Below, in pieces: positions 34,800 to 44,375 of a stretch of 64,000 nucleotides of DNA. The number at the start of each line of letters is the position of its first letter. Position 1 is the stretch's first letter. The position numbers were made by a program, and so were the translations under genes. This stretch comes from Sphingomonas sp. SORGH_AS_0950 (GTDB taxonomy: Bacteria > Pseudomonadota > Alphaproteobacteria > Sphingomonadales > Sphingomonadaceae): NCBI RefSeq assembly GCF_030818415.1, contig NZ_JAUTAE010000001.1, forward strand, positions 3,870,001 to 3,934,000. The letters run 5' to 3'. The notes below the pieces were generated by a model, which was given only the letters and a program-made list of their open reading frames with translations, was not told the DNA's origin and did not search any database.

Positions 34800-35636
34800 G
34801 TGTACGAAAAGACATATTACGCCACACATCCGCAGATGATGGACGGGGCATCCAATGGTGATCTTCGTGATCGATACCTCGTGTCCAATCTGTTCCGGCC
34901 GGGTGAACTTGTCCTGACCTATTCGCACGGCGAGCGGTTTGTGATCGGCGGTGCAGTGCCGGGCGACGCAATTCTGACGCTGCCGTCGCATAGCGAACCG
35001 CCCAGTGCTGCGGGTCAGGCCTTTCTGACGAGTCGCGAACTGGGTGTCGTCAATATCGGCAAAGGGCGCGGCATCGTCACGGTAGAAGGCGAGGCGATCA
35101 CGCTGGACAGGTATGAAGCTCTTTACGTGCCGATGGGATCGCAAGTCGTCACTTTCGAGGGAGCGGGCGCGCGCTTCTACCTGCTGAGCGTACCCGCTCA
35201 GGTAGCCTATCCTCTTTGCAAGGTAACATTGGACGAGGCCAACCCGATGGAGCGGGGCAGCCTGGAAGGCTCAAACGCTCGAACCATCTACCAGCTGATC
35301 CTTCCCCATTTGTGCAAGAGTGCCTCCCTTTGCCTTGGCCTTACCAAATTGAAGCCGGGCAGCGTGTGGAACACTATGCCGCCGCACGTTCACGAGCGCC
35401 GTAGCGAAATCTATCTCTATTTTGACATGGATGACAATGACCGAGTGTTCCATTTCATGGGCCAGCCCGATCATTTGCGCCATCTGGTCATGGAGAATGA
35501 ACAGGCGGTCATTTCGCCGCCCTGGTCGGTCCATATGGGGGCGGGGACGAGCAACTATACGTTCATTTGGGCAATGGCGGGGGAAAATATGGATTATGCC
35601 GATATGCAGGTGTGTGACATCTGCCAGTTGGTGTGA
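34800..35636 (+). CDS. kduI: 5-keto-4-deoxyuronate isomerase KduI
   Basis: 278 residues from GTG 34800, the usual KduI length; AAGGA at 34788-34792 fits this start better than the TTG at 34782 that overlaps the transporter stop. Cupin-fold zinc enzyme converting 5-keto-4-deoxyuronate to 3-deoxy-D-glycero-2,5-hexodiulosonate. Zinc ligands lie in [16 protein letters not shown] (two His and Glu) and [12 protein letters not shown] (His). It is followed by kduD, the next step, with a 4-base overlap. Confidence 0.95.
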   Translation: MYEKTYYATHPQMMDGASNGDLRDRYLVSNLFRPGELVLTYSHGERFVIGGAVPGDAILTLPSHSEPPSAAGQAFLTSRELGVVNIGKGRGIVTVEGEAITLDRYEALYVPMGSQVVTFEGAGARFYLLSVPAQVAYPLCKVTLDEANPMERGSLEGSNARTIYQLILPHLCKSASLCLGLTKLKPGSVWNTMPPHVHERRSEIYLYFDMDDNDRVFHFMGQPDHLRHLVMENEQAVISPPWSVHMGAGTSNYTFIWAMAGENMDYADMQVCDICQLV

Positions 35637-36391
35637 CGGATCGGATGTTCGACCTTACGGGTCGCGTTGCGATCGTCACGGGTGCCAATACGGGCATTGG
35701 TCAGGCGATCGCCATTGCCTTAGCGGCGGCAGGTGCAGATATCGCGGCGGTCGGGCGAACGCCTGCCGAAGACACTGCCGAGCGTATCCACGCAATGGGG
35801 CGAAAGGTGGGACTGATCGCTGCCGACCTGTCGAGGGCGTCTCCGGCGGGTCGTATCGTGGCGGAAACCGTCGAGCGACTGGGCGGGCTCGACATTCTGG
35901 TCAACAATGCGGGGATCATCCGTCGGGCGGATGCGGTGGACTTCACCGAGGCCGACTGGGATGCGGTGATGGATACCAATTTGAAGTCCGCGTTCTTCCT
36001 GTCCCAGGCCGCCGCCCGTACGATGCTTCCCAAGGGCCGGGGTAAGATCATCAACATCGCCTCTATGCTGACCTTTCAAGGCGGCATCCGGGTGGCGAGC
36101 TATACCGCCGCAAAGAGCGGTATCGGCGGTTTGACCAAGCTGCTGGCCAATGAGTGGGCGTCCAGCGGCATTAACGTCAACGCGATTGCACCGGGGTATA
36201 TTGCAACGAACAACACCAGGGCCCTGCGAGACGATGCGACGCGCCACCAATTGATCCTCGACCGTATTCCGGCCCATCGTTGGGGAGAGCCCGAGGATTT
36301 GGGAGGGGCTGCCGTTTTTCTGGCGTCCTCTGCGGCCGACTATGTCCATGGCCATATTCTGGCAGTCGATGGCGGCTGGCTGGCACGCTGA
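35633..36391 (+). CDS. kduD: 2-deoxy-D-gluconate/2-keto-3-deoxygluconate-forming dehydrogenase KduD
   Basis: 252 residues from GTG 35633, overlapping the kduI stop; ATG 35645 ([13 protein letters not shown]) is an equally possible start. Short-chain dehydrogenase with the NAD-binding [24 protein letters not shown], catalytic Ser in [13 protein letters not shown] and YTAAKSG (Tyr-x3-Lys). It reduces the KduI product to 2-keto-3-deoxygluconate. The kinase and aldolase that finish the pathway (KdgK, KdgA) are not in the window. Confidence 0.94.
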   Translation: MTDRMFDLTGRVAIVTGANTGIGQAIAIALAAAGADIAAVGRTPAEDTAERIHAMGRKVGLIAADLSRASPAGRIVAETVERLGGLDILVNNAGIIRRADAVDFTEADWDAVMDTNLKSAFFLSQAAARTMLPKGRGKIINIASMLTFQGGIRVASYTAAKSGIGGLTKLLANEWASSGINVNAIAPGYIATNNTRALRDDATRHQLILDRIPAHRWGEPEDLGGAAVFLASSAADYVHGHILAVDGGWLAR

Positions 36392-36408
36392 GTCGCTGAA
36401 GTTTGAAA

Positions 36409-36419
36409 TTGTATGACAA
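36409..36419. promoter_or_regulatory. Candidate GntR operator (site c), after kduD
   Basis: TTGTATGACAA is a perfect TTGT-N3-ACAA palindrome 18 bp after the kduD stop, at the start of the region upstream of the ferritin-like genes. Confidence 0.45.
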
Positions 36420-36752
36420 GCCTGAGGATGCCGTGCGCATTCCCTTCGCCGGACATCCGACTTCGATCGATCGCTCAGATAAATGTCACGTCGAAGGCCG
36501 GGTAAAATCCTGTGTCTAAACAATAAAATTTCCGGTTTTGAATTTTGACCAAACGGTTCTGGCTATCTTAACCATATTCGCCTGCCGATAGGAGGCCATC
36601 GCGCATTGGCCTGACTAGGCGTCGCGTCGTTCTGGGGCGCGCAATCCCATAATCTGAGCGATCCAATAAATCCTGAAAATATAGGATCATAAGTTTTGCA
36701 GCGAAACTCCGTCGCGCTGCAACGACAGGATGACACATTCTTTCTCCCATTT

Positions 36753-36763
36753 TTGTAATACAA
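36753..36763. promoter_or_regulatory. Candidate GntR operator (site d), upstream of the ferritin-like gene pair
   Basis: TTGTAATACAA is a perfect TTGT-N3-ACAA palindrome 58 bp before the start of the first ferritin-like gene, next to the possible -35 box at 36766. A partial copy (CGTATACAA) follows at 36785. Confidence 0.5.
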
Positions 36764-36820
36764 CATTGCCAGAGACGCCGGTTTCGTATACAAAGATCGC
36801 AAGCAACGGGAGGAGGGAAT

Positions 36821-37762
36821 ATGGAATCCCTTAGGGAGCCCTGCGACTATACGGGTCGCAGGGAAGTGATACGTGCGGCTTTCGCATCAGCGGTCCTCGC
36901 CGGTGCGGTGATGACGGCGACACCCGCCAAGGCGCAAACCGCTGGCGATATCGACGCGCTTAATCTCGTCTTAAACATGGAATATCTCCTGGCTCAGTTC
37001 GAGAGCGCGGCGGTGGCGGCAGCCGTGCCGGCTGATCGTCTGACCGGGAACGGGATCGCCGGTGTCGCGGTACGTGGCGGAGCGGCGGTTTCCTTCTCCG
37101 ACACCGTCTTGCGCTCAATGGTTCAGGAGATGGCGAACGACAATCGCAATCATCTGCTGCCGATCCGCAACGTCATCGGAGCGCTATCGGTCCGCCAGCC
37201 GCTGATCGATATCTCCGTTTCCCCAACCGCTCCGTTTTCGATGTTGATGCAGCAGGCCGGGGTTGTGGGCGCGGGGGTGACCTTCAATCCTTATGCATCG
37301 GAAGAAAACTTCCTGTATGCGATGTTCTTCCTGAAGAATGTCAGCGTCGCAACCTATCGCGGTCTGGCGTCGACGATCAGCAACCGCGTGGTGGTGCAGA
37401 ATTTCACCGGCCTGCTGGGAGCCGAAGCGATCCACCTCGCCACGATCCGCAGCTACCTCTACGCCCGCGGCGCAACCAATCAGCGGTTGCGCGACAATGC
37501 CGACAAGATCGCTGCGTACCAGAACAGCCTGAATGGCGGCGGCGTCTTCCAGGGTGTGTCGCCGCGCACCCGAACGACTGCTGTGTCGGCTTCGCCCATC
37601 ACGGTGGCCAATATCGCACCCGCGCAATCTGACGGCGCGGTAAGCGGCCGCTCGGCGGGGCAGATGCTCAATCAATTCTATCTTAGCAGCGCCGCGACCG
37701 CGTCCGGTGGTTTCTTTCCCGAGGGGGTCAACGGCACGATCCGTACCAGCGCCAGCGCCTGA
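36821..37762 (+). CDS. Exported ferritin-like domain protein 1
   Basis: 313 residues with a Tat- or Sec-type signal (about 1-39, GRREVIRAAFASAVLAGAVM and an AKAQ cleavage site). The four-helix ferritin-like (Ferritin_2-type) pattern is visible: LNLVLNMEYLLAQFESAA, EMANDNRNHLLPIRNVIGAL, SEENFLYAMFFLKNVSVATY and LLGAEAIHLATIRSYLY. Family members usually have Glu-Asp in helix 3, but here it is Lys-Asn, so the metal site looks incomplete. The C-terminus ends in SGGFFPEGVNG, shared with the next protein. No function is known to me. It is first in a unit with a second ferritin-like gene and a TBDT. Confidence 0.8.
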   Translation: MESLREPCDYTGRREVIRAAFASAVLAGAVMTATPAKAQTAGDIDALNLVLNMEYLLAQFESAAVAAAVPADRLTGNGIAGVAVRGGAAVSFSDTVLRSMVQEMANDNRNHLLPIRNVIGALSVRQPLIDISVSPTAPFSMLMQQAGVVGAGVTFNPYASEENFLYAMFFLKNVSVATYRGLASTISNRVVVQNFTGLLGAEAIHLATIRSYLYARGATNQRLRDNADKIAAYQNSLNGGGVFQGVSPRTRTTAVSASPITVANIAPAQSDGAVSGRSAGQMLNQFYLSSAATASGGFFPEGVNGTIRTSASA

Positions 37763-37792
37763 CCCGCTGCCTTCGTCTTGGAGGATACCCAT

Positions 37793-38857
37793 ATGAGAAA
37801 CTCCGTCATTACAGACGCCGCCCACGCGTCGTCCTTTGCCGATGCGCCTGGGGGGCAAGCGCCGAATAGCGATCGCCGGCGCTTCCTGCGCCGTGCAGCG
37901 GTCGGTGCCGCGCTCGGGCAGGTCATGATTTTGGCAGGCTGCGGTGAGGGCGATCAGTCTCCGCTCGCCAAAACGAACCCGACACCGACGGCCACATCAA
38001 CCCCGACGATCCTGCCCGTGACCGACACGGACATGCTCGTCCTGATGCTCCAACTCCATTATCTCCAGGCTGAGTTTTACAGCCGAGCGATTTTGGGGGC
38101 GCCGCTGCCCGCAAGTCTGACGAGCGGTTCCGGGATTGCAGGCGACGTAACGGGCCCCCGTGCGGTAACAATCGCGGACCCCATTCTGGCTGACATCTTG
38201 CGCGAGATTGCGGCGGAAAAGATCGACCAAGTCGTTCGTCTGCGCGCCGTGCTCGGTTCTTCGGCACCCGCCCGCCCCGCCATCAATCTGGCCACCGGCA
38301 CGGACGGCGTATTCGGGCGATACAATGCGCTGGCCTCGGCGCCGACTTCCACCGTCAATTCGACGGCAAGCACGGCGGTGATCGGCGACGTCTACGCCAA
38401 TCAAGAGCAATTTTTGCTGGGCGCCTTCCTGATCGAGGACGCGGTCATGGCGGGATGGCGCGGTGTGGCCACCCTGATGGTCAGTGCCAGCAATATCGAT
38501 GTCGCGGCGGGCCTGTTGGGAACCAGCGCGGCCCATGCCGGGCTCATCCGCTCGCAATTGTTCGCGCGGGGGGGCGTTTCGGGCAGCCAGTTGCGCCAGT
38601 CGACGATCCGGTTGAGCGACATTCGCGACACCTTCGCCCCGGTCGACGACGATCGCGGGGTCGCCGCCGGTACCACCGGATCGGGCTTGGCCACGGCGGA
38701 TATCAATCCGGCGGACGGTGATGGCGAAATCTATGGTCGCCTGCCCAACCTGACGATCAACACCTTCTACATGACTCAGGCAACGACGACCTCTGGAGGC
38801 TTCTTCCCGGCGGGGCTGAATGGCGTGTTGAAGCAAAGCAGCGCCAACAGCGGCTGA
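37793..38857 (+). CDS. Exported ferritin-like domain lipoprotein 2
   Basis: 354 residues from ATG 37793 with GGAGG at 37780-37784. A twin-arginine signal RRRFLRRAAVGAALG leads to the lipobox LAGC (Cys near 50), so it is probably a lipoprotein. The ferritin-like helices read MLQLHYLQAEFYSRAILGAP, ILREIAAEKIDQVVRLRAVL, QEQFLLGAFLIEDAVMAGWR and LLGTSAAHAGLIRSQLF. Helix 3 keeps Glu-Asp, but helix 2 lacks the usual His and helix 4 has Ser for Glu. So its metal site is incomplete in different positions from protein 1. The end SGGFFPAGLNG matches protein 1. Function unknown. Confidence 0.8.
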   Translation: MRNSVITDAAHASSFADAPGGQAPNSDRRRFLRRAAVGAALGQVMILAGCGEGDQSPLAKTNPTPTATSTPTILPVTDTDMLVLMLQLHYLQAEFYSRAILGAPLPASLTSGSGIAGDVTGPRAVTIADPILADILREIAAEKIDQVVRLRAVLGSSAPARPAINLATGTDGVFGRYNALASAPTSTVNSTASTAVIGDVYANQEQFLLGAFLIEDAVMAGWRGVATLMVSASNIDVAAGLLGTSAAHAGLIRSQLFARGGVSGSQLRQSTIRLSDIRDTFAPVDDDRGVAAGTTGSGLATADINPADGDGEIYGRLPNLTINTFYMTQATTTSGGFFPAGLNGVLKQSSANSG

Positions 38858-38937
38858 CGCAACCGGGGGGTGCCGTCGTCCGCGCGACCAGAGCGTCGCC
38901 GCAGACCGGACAAGAAGGTCAATGGGGGAACAGGGAT

Positions 38938-41817
38938 ATGAGCCACACAGCTTTGCTCGTTCGAGCGTCGACGATGGCATTGATCGTCGCCGGGTGCGCG
39001 GCCGCCGGACCGGCTTTCGCGCAGGATTTGCCGCAGTTTGTGACAATGCCGCCGCGCCTGACTGCGCTCACCACGCTCGCGATGGTTCCGGGCCTGCCGC
39101 CGGAAGATGTCGAACAGGGCGGATCAAAAAAGGCCAGCAACAAGGCCGGTAACGACAAGCCCTTGCCCCCGCAGTCGGACAATGACGCGCTGCGGGACGA
39201 AAAGGACAAGGACGTCGTCGTCACCGGTGTTCGCAGCAGCTTGGCTCAGGCGCGCGACAAAAAGAAAAAGGCCGACACGATCGTCGACATCGTCGAGGCC
39301 GACGACATCGGCAAGCTGCCGAACAACACCGTCGGCGACGTGATCGCCTCTATCCCGGGCATCAATGTTTTCCGGCGCGAAGGCGAGGTCGACAATATTC
39401 AGCTGCGCGGTCTGGGCGGCGTGCAAACTACGATCGGCGGCACCCCGATCGAAAGCGGTGCGGCACGCGTCGCCTCGATCGCCGATCTGCCTTCCGACCT
39501 CGTCAAGTCGGTTGAGGTATACAAGACGCGAACGCCCGATCAGGTGGACGGTGCAGGCGCGGGCACGATCAACATCCAGTTCCGCCAGCCGACCGACTTC
39601 AACTACGGCTTCACCTTCAGCGGCAACGTTGCGGCGCGCTACAACAATCAGGCGCGTCAGTATAACCAGACCTATACCGGCATCGTGAACTATCGCTTCG
39701 AAACCGGGATCGGCGATCTGGGTGCGCAATTGGGTTTCACCTGGAACAAGAACCCGTTCCTGGAATCCCAGGCACGTAATGATCCGCTTGGACAGGTTCA
39801 GACGCGCCAGGTCGTCGGCCCGCAAATCCTGCCGCTGCCGACCTATGCGCCCAATCAGGTCTTCTTCCAGTACACGACCGGCGCACGCGCGACGCCCAGC
39901 TATAGCGCTTCGGTCCAGTGGACCAATGACAAGACCAGCATCGTGCTCGAAGGCAATTATGCGACGCCCAAATTCGATCGGCATACCAACCAGCTGTACA
40001 TGCCGATCACGATCCAGGCGACGTCCACCAACGCCTTGCCCGCGCTAAGTAATATCACGCTGGTTCCGGGTACCAATCGCATCGCATCGGTCACCGTGTC
40101 GCCCGTCAATCAGGTGGGGCCGATCTCCTACCTGAACCAGGAGAACAGCGACAATTACCTGCTCAAACTGTCCGGACGGCATAGCGAGGATCGGTTCGAC
40201 GCGACCACCGAGATTGCCGTCACCGGCAGCCACTTTGACCGATCGCAGCTGGAAACGCGCAATCGTTTCGTCAATCGGCCCGTCTATGACGTCGAATTCG
40301 CATCGGACAAGTTCCGCTTTCCGATGATGAACCTTCAGTTCCGCAATCTCGACTTGCTGGACCCCAATCAATATCGCTTCTTCGGCGTATTCGAAGACCG
40401 GCTGAGGGGCCAGAATAGCAGCATCTTTACCCGTGCCGACCTGACGTTGCGGACATTTGGCAATTTCATTGATCGGTTCCAGGTGGGTATGCGATTCACG
40501 CAGACGCAGCGGTCGCGCGACTATGGGAGCCGGAACGCCACCGCCCTGCAGATTCCGCTATCGGATCTGCCTGCGGGCTGGGGCAAACTGGTGCCGATCG
40601 CCGAGGGGTTCGGAGGAACCGGCGTCGTCAACAATGCGCGGTGGCTCAGCTATGATCGTTCCGCAGCGCGCGACGACTATGCCGCTCTGCGGCAGTTCCT
40701 CACGCCATTTTTCCCGGCCTTCGCGACGGATGAGCTTCCGGAAGACCGTTCGCAGTTCTTCCGGGCCACCGAACGCAGCGTCGCGGCCTATGCGACCGCA
40801 TATTACAACACCAAGCTGATCTTCCCGATCAGCGGTTTGATCGGCGCGCGCATCACCAACTGGACCAGCTCCGCCTTGTCCTACAGTTCGCGGACCGTGC
40901 GCCGCGTGGTGAACGGCGTCACAACGGATACCTTGCTTGTCGAGCCTCTATCCGGTCGGGGCAATTATGTTTCGGTCGAGCCGACGGTCACGGCGATCAT
41001 CAAGTTTTCCGACAAGTTTCAGACCCGGTTGTCTTATAATGTCGGTGTTCGCCGTCCGGACGTGAGCCTTGTGACCCCCTTTGTATCCTTTAGCGACGTC
41101 AACGGTTTCGGGTCCGCAGGCAACCCCAATCTGCGACCGGAGCGGACGACGCGCTACGACGCGATCTTCGAATATTATTTCGGGCGGGTCGGCCTCATCA
41201 CGATCAATCCCTATTACTGGAAATTGAACGGCAGCATCACGAACTTCCAGACCGAGGAATTGCTCGAGAATGGGCAGGACGGGCGCCTTTATACCGTCAG
41301 CCGTCCGTATAATGCTGGCTCGGGATATCGGCGCGGCGTCGAGGCGCAGGCGCAGACCTTCTTCACTTTCCTGCCGGGCATTTTGAAGAATTTCGGCGCG
41401 AGTGCCAATTTCACTTATACCGAATCCGAACAGACCTATAACAGCCTGCCCGGCGCAAAATCATCCCCGCCGGTGAAGGCGCCAATCTTTGGTGTCGCCA
41501 AATATGTCTATAACGTTGCCGGGCTATTCGAACGAGGGTTGCTGAACGCGCGGGTAAGCTTCAATTATAATGGGACGCAACTCGATCAGCAATTTTCGCC
41601 GATAGAAAATTCGAGCTACATCATTCCACGAGAATGGATGGACGCGGCGATCAACTATACGATTCCCAACGGGCCGCTGAAGAACCTCGGGTTCTCGCTT
41701 CAGGTCCAGAACGTCCTGGCGAGCGCCCGGCGCAGCTTCTACGGCTATCCCGATCAGCCGCGCGACGTCATCTTCATGGCGCGGACCTATGGTGGCGTGA
41801 TCCGCTACCGTTTCTAG
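38938..41817 (+). CDS. TonB-dependent receptor paired with ferritin-like proteins
   Basis: 959 residues. The signal peptide ends AAAGPAFAQ. An unusual Lys/Asp-rich segment (about 60-105) precedes the plug, with DVVVTGVRSSLAQARDKKKK, VEADDIGKLPNNTVGDVIAS and IPGINVFRREGEVDNIQLRG. The long barrel ends TYGGVIRYRF with a terminal Phe. The style is that of the large Caulobacter/Xanthomonas carbohydrate-type TBDTs. It follows the two ferritin-like genes by 80 bp on the same strand. Position beside the uronate locus suggests an oligouronide ligand, but metal or heme uptake is possible. Confidence 0.9.
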   Translation: MSHTALLVRASTMALIVAGCAAAGPAFAQDLPQFVTMPPRLTALTTLAMVPGLPPEDVEQGGSKKASNKAGNDKPLPPQSDNDALRDEKDKDVVVTGVRSSLAQARDKKKKADTIVDIVEADDIGKLPNNTVGDVIASIPGINVFRREGEVDNIQLRGLGGVQTTIGGTPIESGAARVASIADLPSDLVKSVEVYKTRTPDQVDGAGAGTINIQFRQPTDFNYGFTFSGNVAARYNNQARQYNQTYTGIVNYRFETGIGDLGAQLGFTWNKNPFLESQARNDPLGQVQTRQVVGPQILPLPTYAPNQVFFQYTTGARATPSYSASVQWTNDKTSIVLEGNYATPKFDRHTNQLYMPITIQATSTNALPALSNITLVPGTNRIASVTVSPVNQVGPISYLNQENSDNYLLKLSGRHSEDRFDATTEIAVTGSHFDRSQLETRNRFVNRPVYDVEFASDKFRFPMMNLQFRNLDLLDPNQYRFFGVFEDRLRGQNSSIFTRADLTLRTFGNFIDRFQVGMRFTQTQRSRDYGSRNATALQIPLSDLPAGWGKLVPIAEGFGGTGVVNNARWLSYDRSAARDDYAALRQFLTPFFPAFATDELPEDRSQFFRATERSVAAYATAYYNTKLIFPISGLIGARITNWTSSALSYSSRTVRRVVNGVTTDTLLVEPLSGRGNYVSVEPTVTAIIKFSDKFQTRLSYNVGVRRPDVSLVTPFVSFSDVNGFGSAGNPNLRPERTTRYDAIFEYYFGRVGLITINPYYWKLNGSITNFQTEELLENGQDGRLYTVSRPYNAGSGYRRGVEAQAQTFFTFLPGILKNFGASANFTYTESEQTYNSLPGAKSSPPVKAPIFGVAKYVYNVAGLFERGLLNARVSFNYNGTQLDQQFSPIENSSYIIPREWMDAAINYTIPNGPLKNLGFSLQVQNVLASARRSFYGYPDQPRDVIFMARTYGGVIRYRF

Positions 41818-42035
41818 GGTCAGGACGCGTTGATCATAGCCAGAAGCGCGCGGCACGGCGCTTTGGTCCGCCGCTGGCTCCGCTGAGGCGGTGCCAGCGG
41901 TTCGGGCTGGGGGCGACGTTGGGAAGATGCCGATCAAGACAGCCGCCGCATTCCCGCCCGCGCTGGTTCGGCGAAGGGCGGGAGAAGGTAAGCTCGAAAC
42001 GCCAGTCAGACCCGCGGGGGCGAGGCCCGGCATCG

Positions 42036-43649
42036 TCAGCGTTCCCGCCCCGCCGGACGGTTCTGCACGGACGCGGCCAGCGTCTTGTCATAGAAGTTCG
42101 CCAGATCGGTATGGAGCTGGTGCAAGGCGTCCGGGTTGAGATAGATCATGTGCCCCGAGGGATAGTATTTGAAGCTGACATTGCCGCGCAATTTCTTGTC
42201 CAGCAGCATGTGCGAAATGTCGTATTCGGTGGCGAAGAACGGCGTCGCCATGTCGTACCACCCGTTCAAGGACAGGACCTTGAGATAGGGGTTGGTGCGG
42301 ATCGCGGCGGCGAGATCGACGGCGACATCGGGGTTGTTCATCGGATAACCCGATCCCGGCGCCTTATGCTTCCAGTTCCAGTCGAAGTCCTTGAGGCCAT
42401 AGGTGCCGATGCGATAATCCAGCCCCGGTTTGTAGTTCAGGTCGCGTTGCACATAGTCGCTGAACGTCGTGACGAACGCGCCGGAAATCGCGGTATCCGA
42501 GGCGTCGAAATCGGGATTCTCGCCAGCGGAGTCCGCATCGACCCCCGTATAGCGGCTGTCGAACCGTCCCACCGTCAGCGCCTGGTCGCGCAGCAGCTCC
42601 TTCTGGAAACGGCCGAGATCGACGCGCAGCTTGGCGCGCTTGATGAAGGTCGCAGACAGGCCGGTATAGGCGGCCATCCGGGTGGCAATCGCATCCTCCT
42701 CGGCATCGGACAGATCCTGTCCCTTGCTGAGCGCCTGCGCATAGGGACCGGCGGCGAAGGCGCGTACCTCCTTCAGAAAGGCCGGAAGATCGGCGGGCTT
42801 GTTCGCGAGGCGATCATGATACCATGCGGTCGCGGCATAGCTTGGCAGATAGCTGATATAGCTCTGGTCATAACCCTGCTGCTCGATGCCGTAGTTGAGG
42901 ATCGACGAGAGCAGCACCACGCCGTTCAGCGCCATGCCCCGATCCTGCAACTGATAGGCGAGGGCCGCCGAGCGTGTCGTGCCATAGCTTTCGCCGAACA
43001 GGAATTTGGGGCTGGTCCAGCGGCCGTTCTTCGTCGTCCAGCGAAGGATCGTCTTGGCGAAGGCGTCGGCATCCTCGTCGACGCCCCAGAACTGCTTGCC
43101 CTTCGCATCGCCGAGCGGGCGTGAATAGCCGGCGCCGACCATGTCGATGAAGACGAGATCGGTCTTGTCCAGCAGCGTGTCCGGGTTGGGGCCAAAGCCA
43201 TAGGGGGCGGGGCGGATATATTCGGGATTGGCGGTCTTCACCCGCACCGGCGCGAAAGACCCCATGTGCAGCCACACCGACGAGGAGCCGGGACCGCCAT
43301 TGTAGAAGAAGGTCACCGGCCGCGTGCCGGGCGCGGCGCCGTCGAGCGTATAGGCGACGTAGAAGACGCTGGCGGTCGGCTTGGCGTCGTCGTCCTTGAT
43401 CGTGACCGTCCCGGCGGTGGCATGATATTTGAGCGTGCGGCCATCGACGACGACGCTGTGCGCGGTCACGCTTTCCTGCTCCTTGGCGGGGGGCGCCACC
43501 CAGGCGTCGGCCAGATCCTGCGCCACCTTCTCGTCATGGATCGCAGCGGGAGACTTTCCGCCGGGCTGCGCGTCCTTGGGCGCATCCTGCGCCAGGGCGG
43601 GGGCTGCGATCGTCAGGGCGGTCAGGAGGGGGATCGTCAGAAGGCGCAT
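42036..43649 (-). CDS. S10-family serine carboxypeptidase-like protein, exported
   Basis: 537 residues with a signal peptide (LLTIPLLTALTIAAPALAQ). Alpha/beta-hydrolase with the S10 signature TFFYNGGPGSSSVWLHMGS (oxyanion region). The nucleophile Ser is in LFGESYGTTRSAAL, the Asp in LSLNGWYDMATPF and the His in YYPSGHMIYLN. It should remove C-terminal residues from peptides in the periplasm. It is convergent with the TBDT across 218 bp and precedes no obvious partner. Confidence 0.93.
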   Translation of the reverse strand: MRLLTIPLLTALTIAAPALAQDAPKDAQPGGKSPAAIHDEKVAQDLADAWVAPPAKEQESVTAHSVVVDGRTLKYHATAGTVTIKDDDAKPTASVFYVAYTLDGAAPGTRPVTFFYNGGPGSSSVWLHMGSFAPVRVKTANPEYIRPAPYGFGPNPDTLLDKTDLVFIDMVGAGYSRPLGDAKGKQFWGVDEDADAFAKTILRWTTKNGRWTSPKFLFGESYGTTRSAALAYQLQDRGMALNGVVLLSSILNYGIEQQGYDQSYISYLPSYAATAWYHDRLANKPADLPAFLKEVRAFAAGPYAQALSKGQDLSDAEEDAIATRMAAYTGLSATFIKRAKLRVDLGRFQKELLRDQALTVGRFDSRYTGVDADSAGENPDFDASDTAISGAFVTTFSDYVQRDLNYKPGLDYRIGTYGLKDFDWNWKHKAPGSGYPMNNPDVAVDLAAAIRTNPYLKVLSLNGWYDMATPFFATEYDISHMLLDKKLRGNVSFKYYPSGHMIYLNPDALHQLHTDLANFYDKTLAASVQNRPAGRER

Positions 43650-43694
43650 GAGGCTATAAGTTCCTTTGATGAGGCTGAGGAAAGACGTGGAAGG

Positions 43695-44375
43695 CTAACC
43701 GGCGAAATGAACCACTCCGGCCATGGCGACGATGCCGCACAGGCTCGCCAGCCCGCTTGCCGCACCGGACCGTCCACACCGGCTGCGGGGCAGCAGTTCC
43801 GACGCGCCGATATAGAGGAAGCCACCGGCGAAGAGCGCAAGCAGCAGCGAGAAGCGTTCGAGATCGACGGGCACGGCCTGACCGATCGCGACACCGGCCA
43901 GCGGCGCGGCGGCATTGACGATGAGCCACCGATGCGTGCGTTCGGTCTTGCCCGCCAGCGTGCTCAAGCCGACCATGTTGGCGCCATCGGCCATGTCATG
44001 CGCGAGCACCGCGATCGCGACCAGCCAGCCGGTTGCGCTCGAAAGCTGAAAGGCGATGCCGATGCCGAGGCCGTCCATCACGCTGTGCAGGATCAGGCTG
44101 ATCCGCCCCGCCGCACCGGCGGCTGGCATCCGGTGAAGCAGGATATAGAGGGCCACGCCAGCCACCGTCGCACCGAAGACGATGTCGGCGCCGTGTACGC
44201 TTTCGCCACTTTCCAGGGCCTCGGGCAATAGATCGAGAAGGGCCAGCCCGATGACCATGCCGCCGGTCAGCCCAAACAACAGGTCGCGCCGCTGCCCCCA
44301 GCGCATCGCCAGCCTGCCGCCGACATAGGTCGACAGGCTTGCCATCGCGCCGAGCAGGAAGGGCAGGGTCGTCAC
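43695..44375 (-). CDS. ZIP-family divalent metal permease
   Basis: 226 residues, seven to eight membrane segments. ZIP-type metal-site motifs are SLILHSVMDGLGIGIAFQLS in helix 4 and LAHDMADGANMVGLS in helix 5. TTLPFLLGAMASLSTYVGG begins the protein. It likely moves zinc or another divalent cation across the inner membrane. The 334-bp upstream region holds a sequence close to a Zur box (44524-44541). Confidence 0.85.
   Translation of the reverse strand: MTTLPFLLGAMASLSTYVGGRLAMRWGQRRDLLFGLTGGMVIGLALLDLLPEALESGESVHGADIVFGATVAGVALYILLHRMPAAGAAGRISLILHSVMDGLGIGIAFQLSSATGWLVAIAVLAHDMADGANMVGLSTLAGKTERTHRWLIVNAAAPLAGVAIGQAVPVDLERFSLLLALFAGGFLYIGASELLPRSRCGRSGAASGLASLCGIVAMAGVVHFAG

Larger units (their letters stand above)
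36392..36820. other. 429-bp AT-richer intergenic region with two TTGT-N3-ACAA sites
   Basis: No gene is supported here. It contains perfect palindromes at 36409-36419 and 36753-36763 (entered separately). It also has an 8-bp hairpin (36696-36703 with 36715-36722), a possible -35/-10 pair TTGCCA (36766) and TATACA (36787) with a short 15-bp spacer, and a GGAGGAGGG ribosome binding site just before 36821. AT content is higher than in neighbouring core DNA. Confidence 0.5.
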
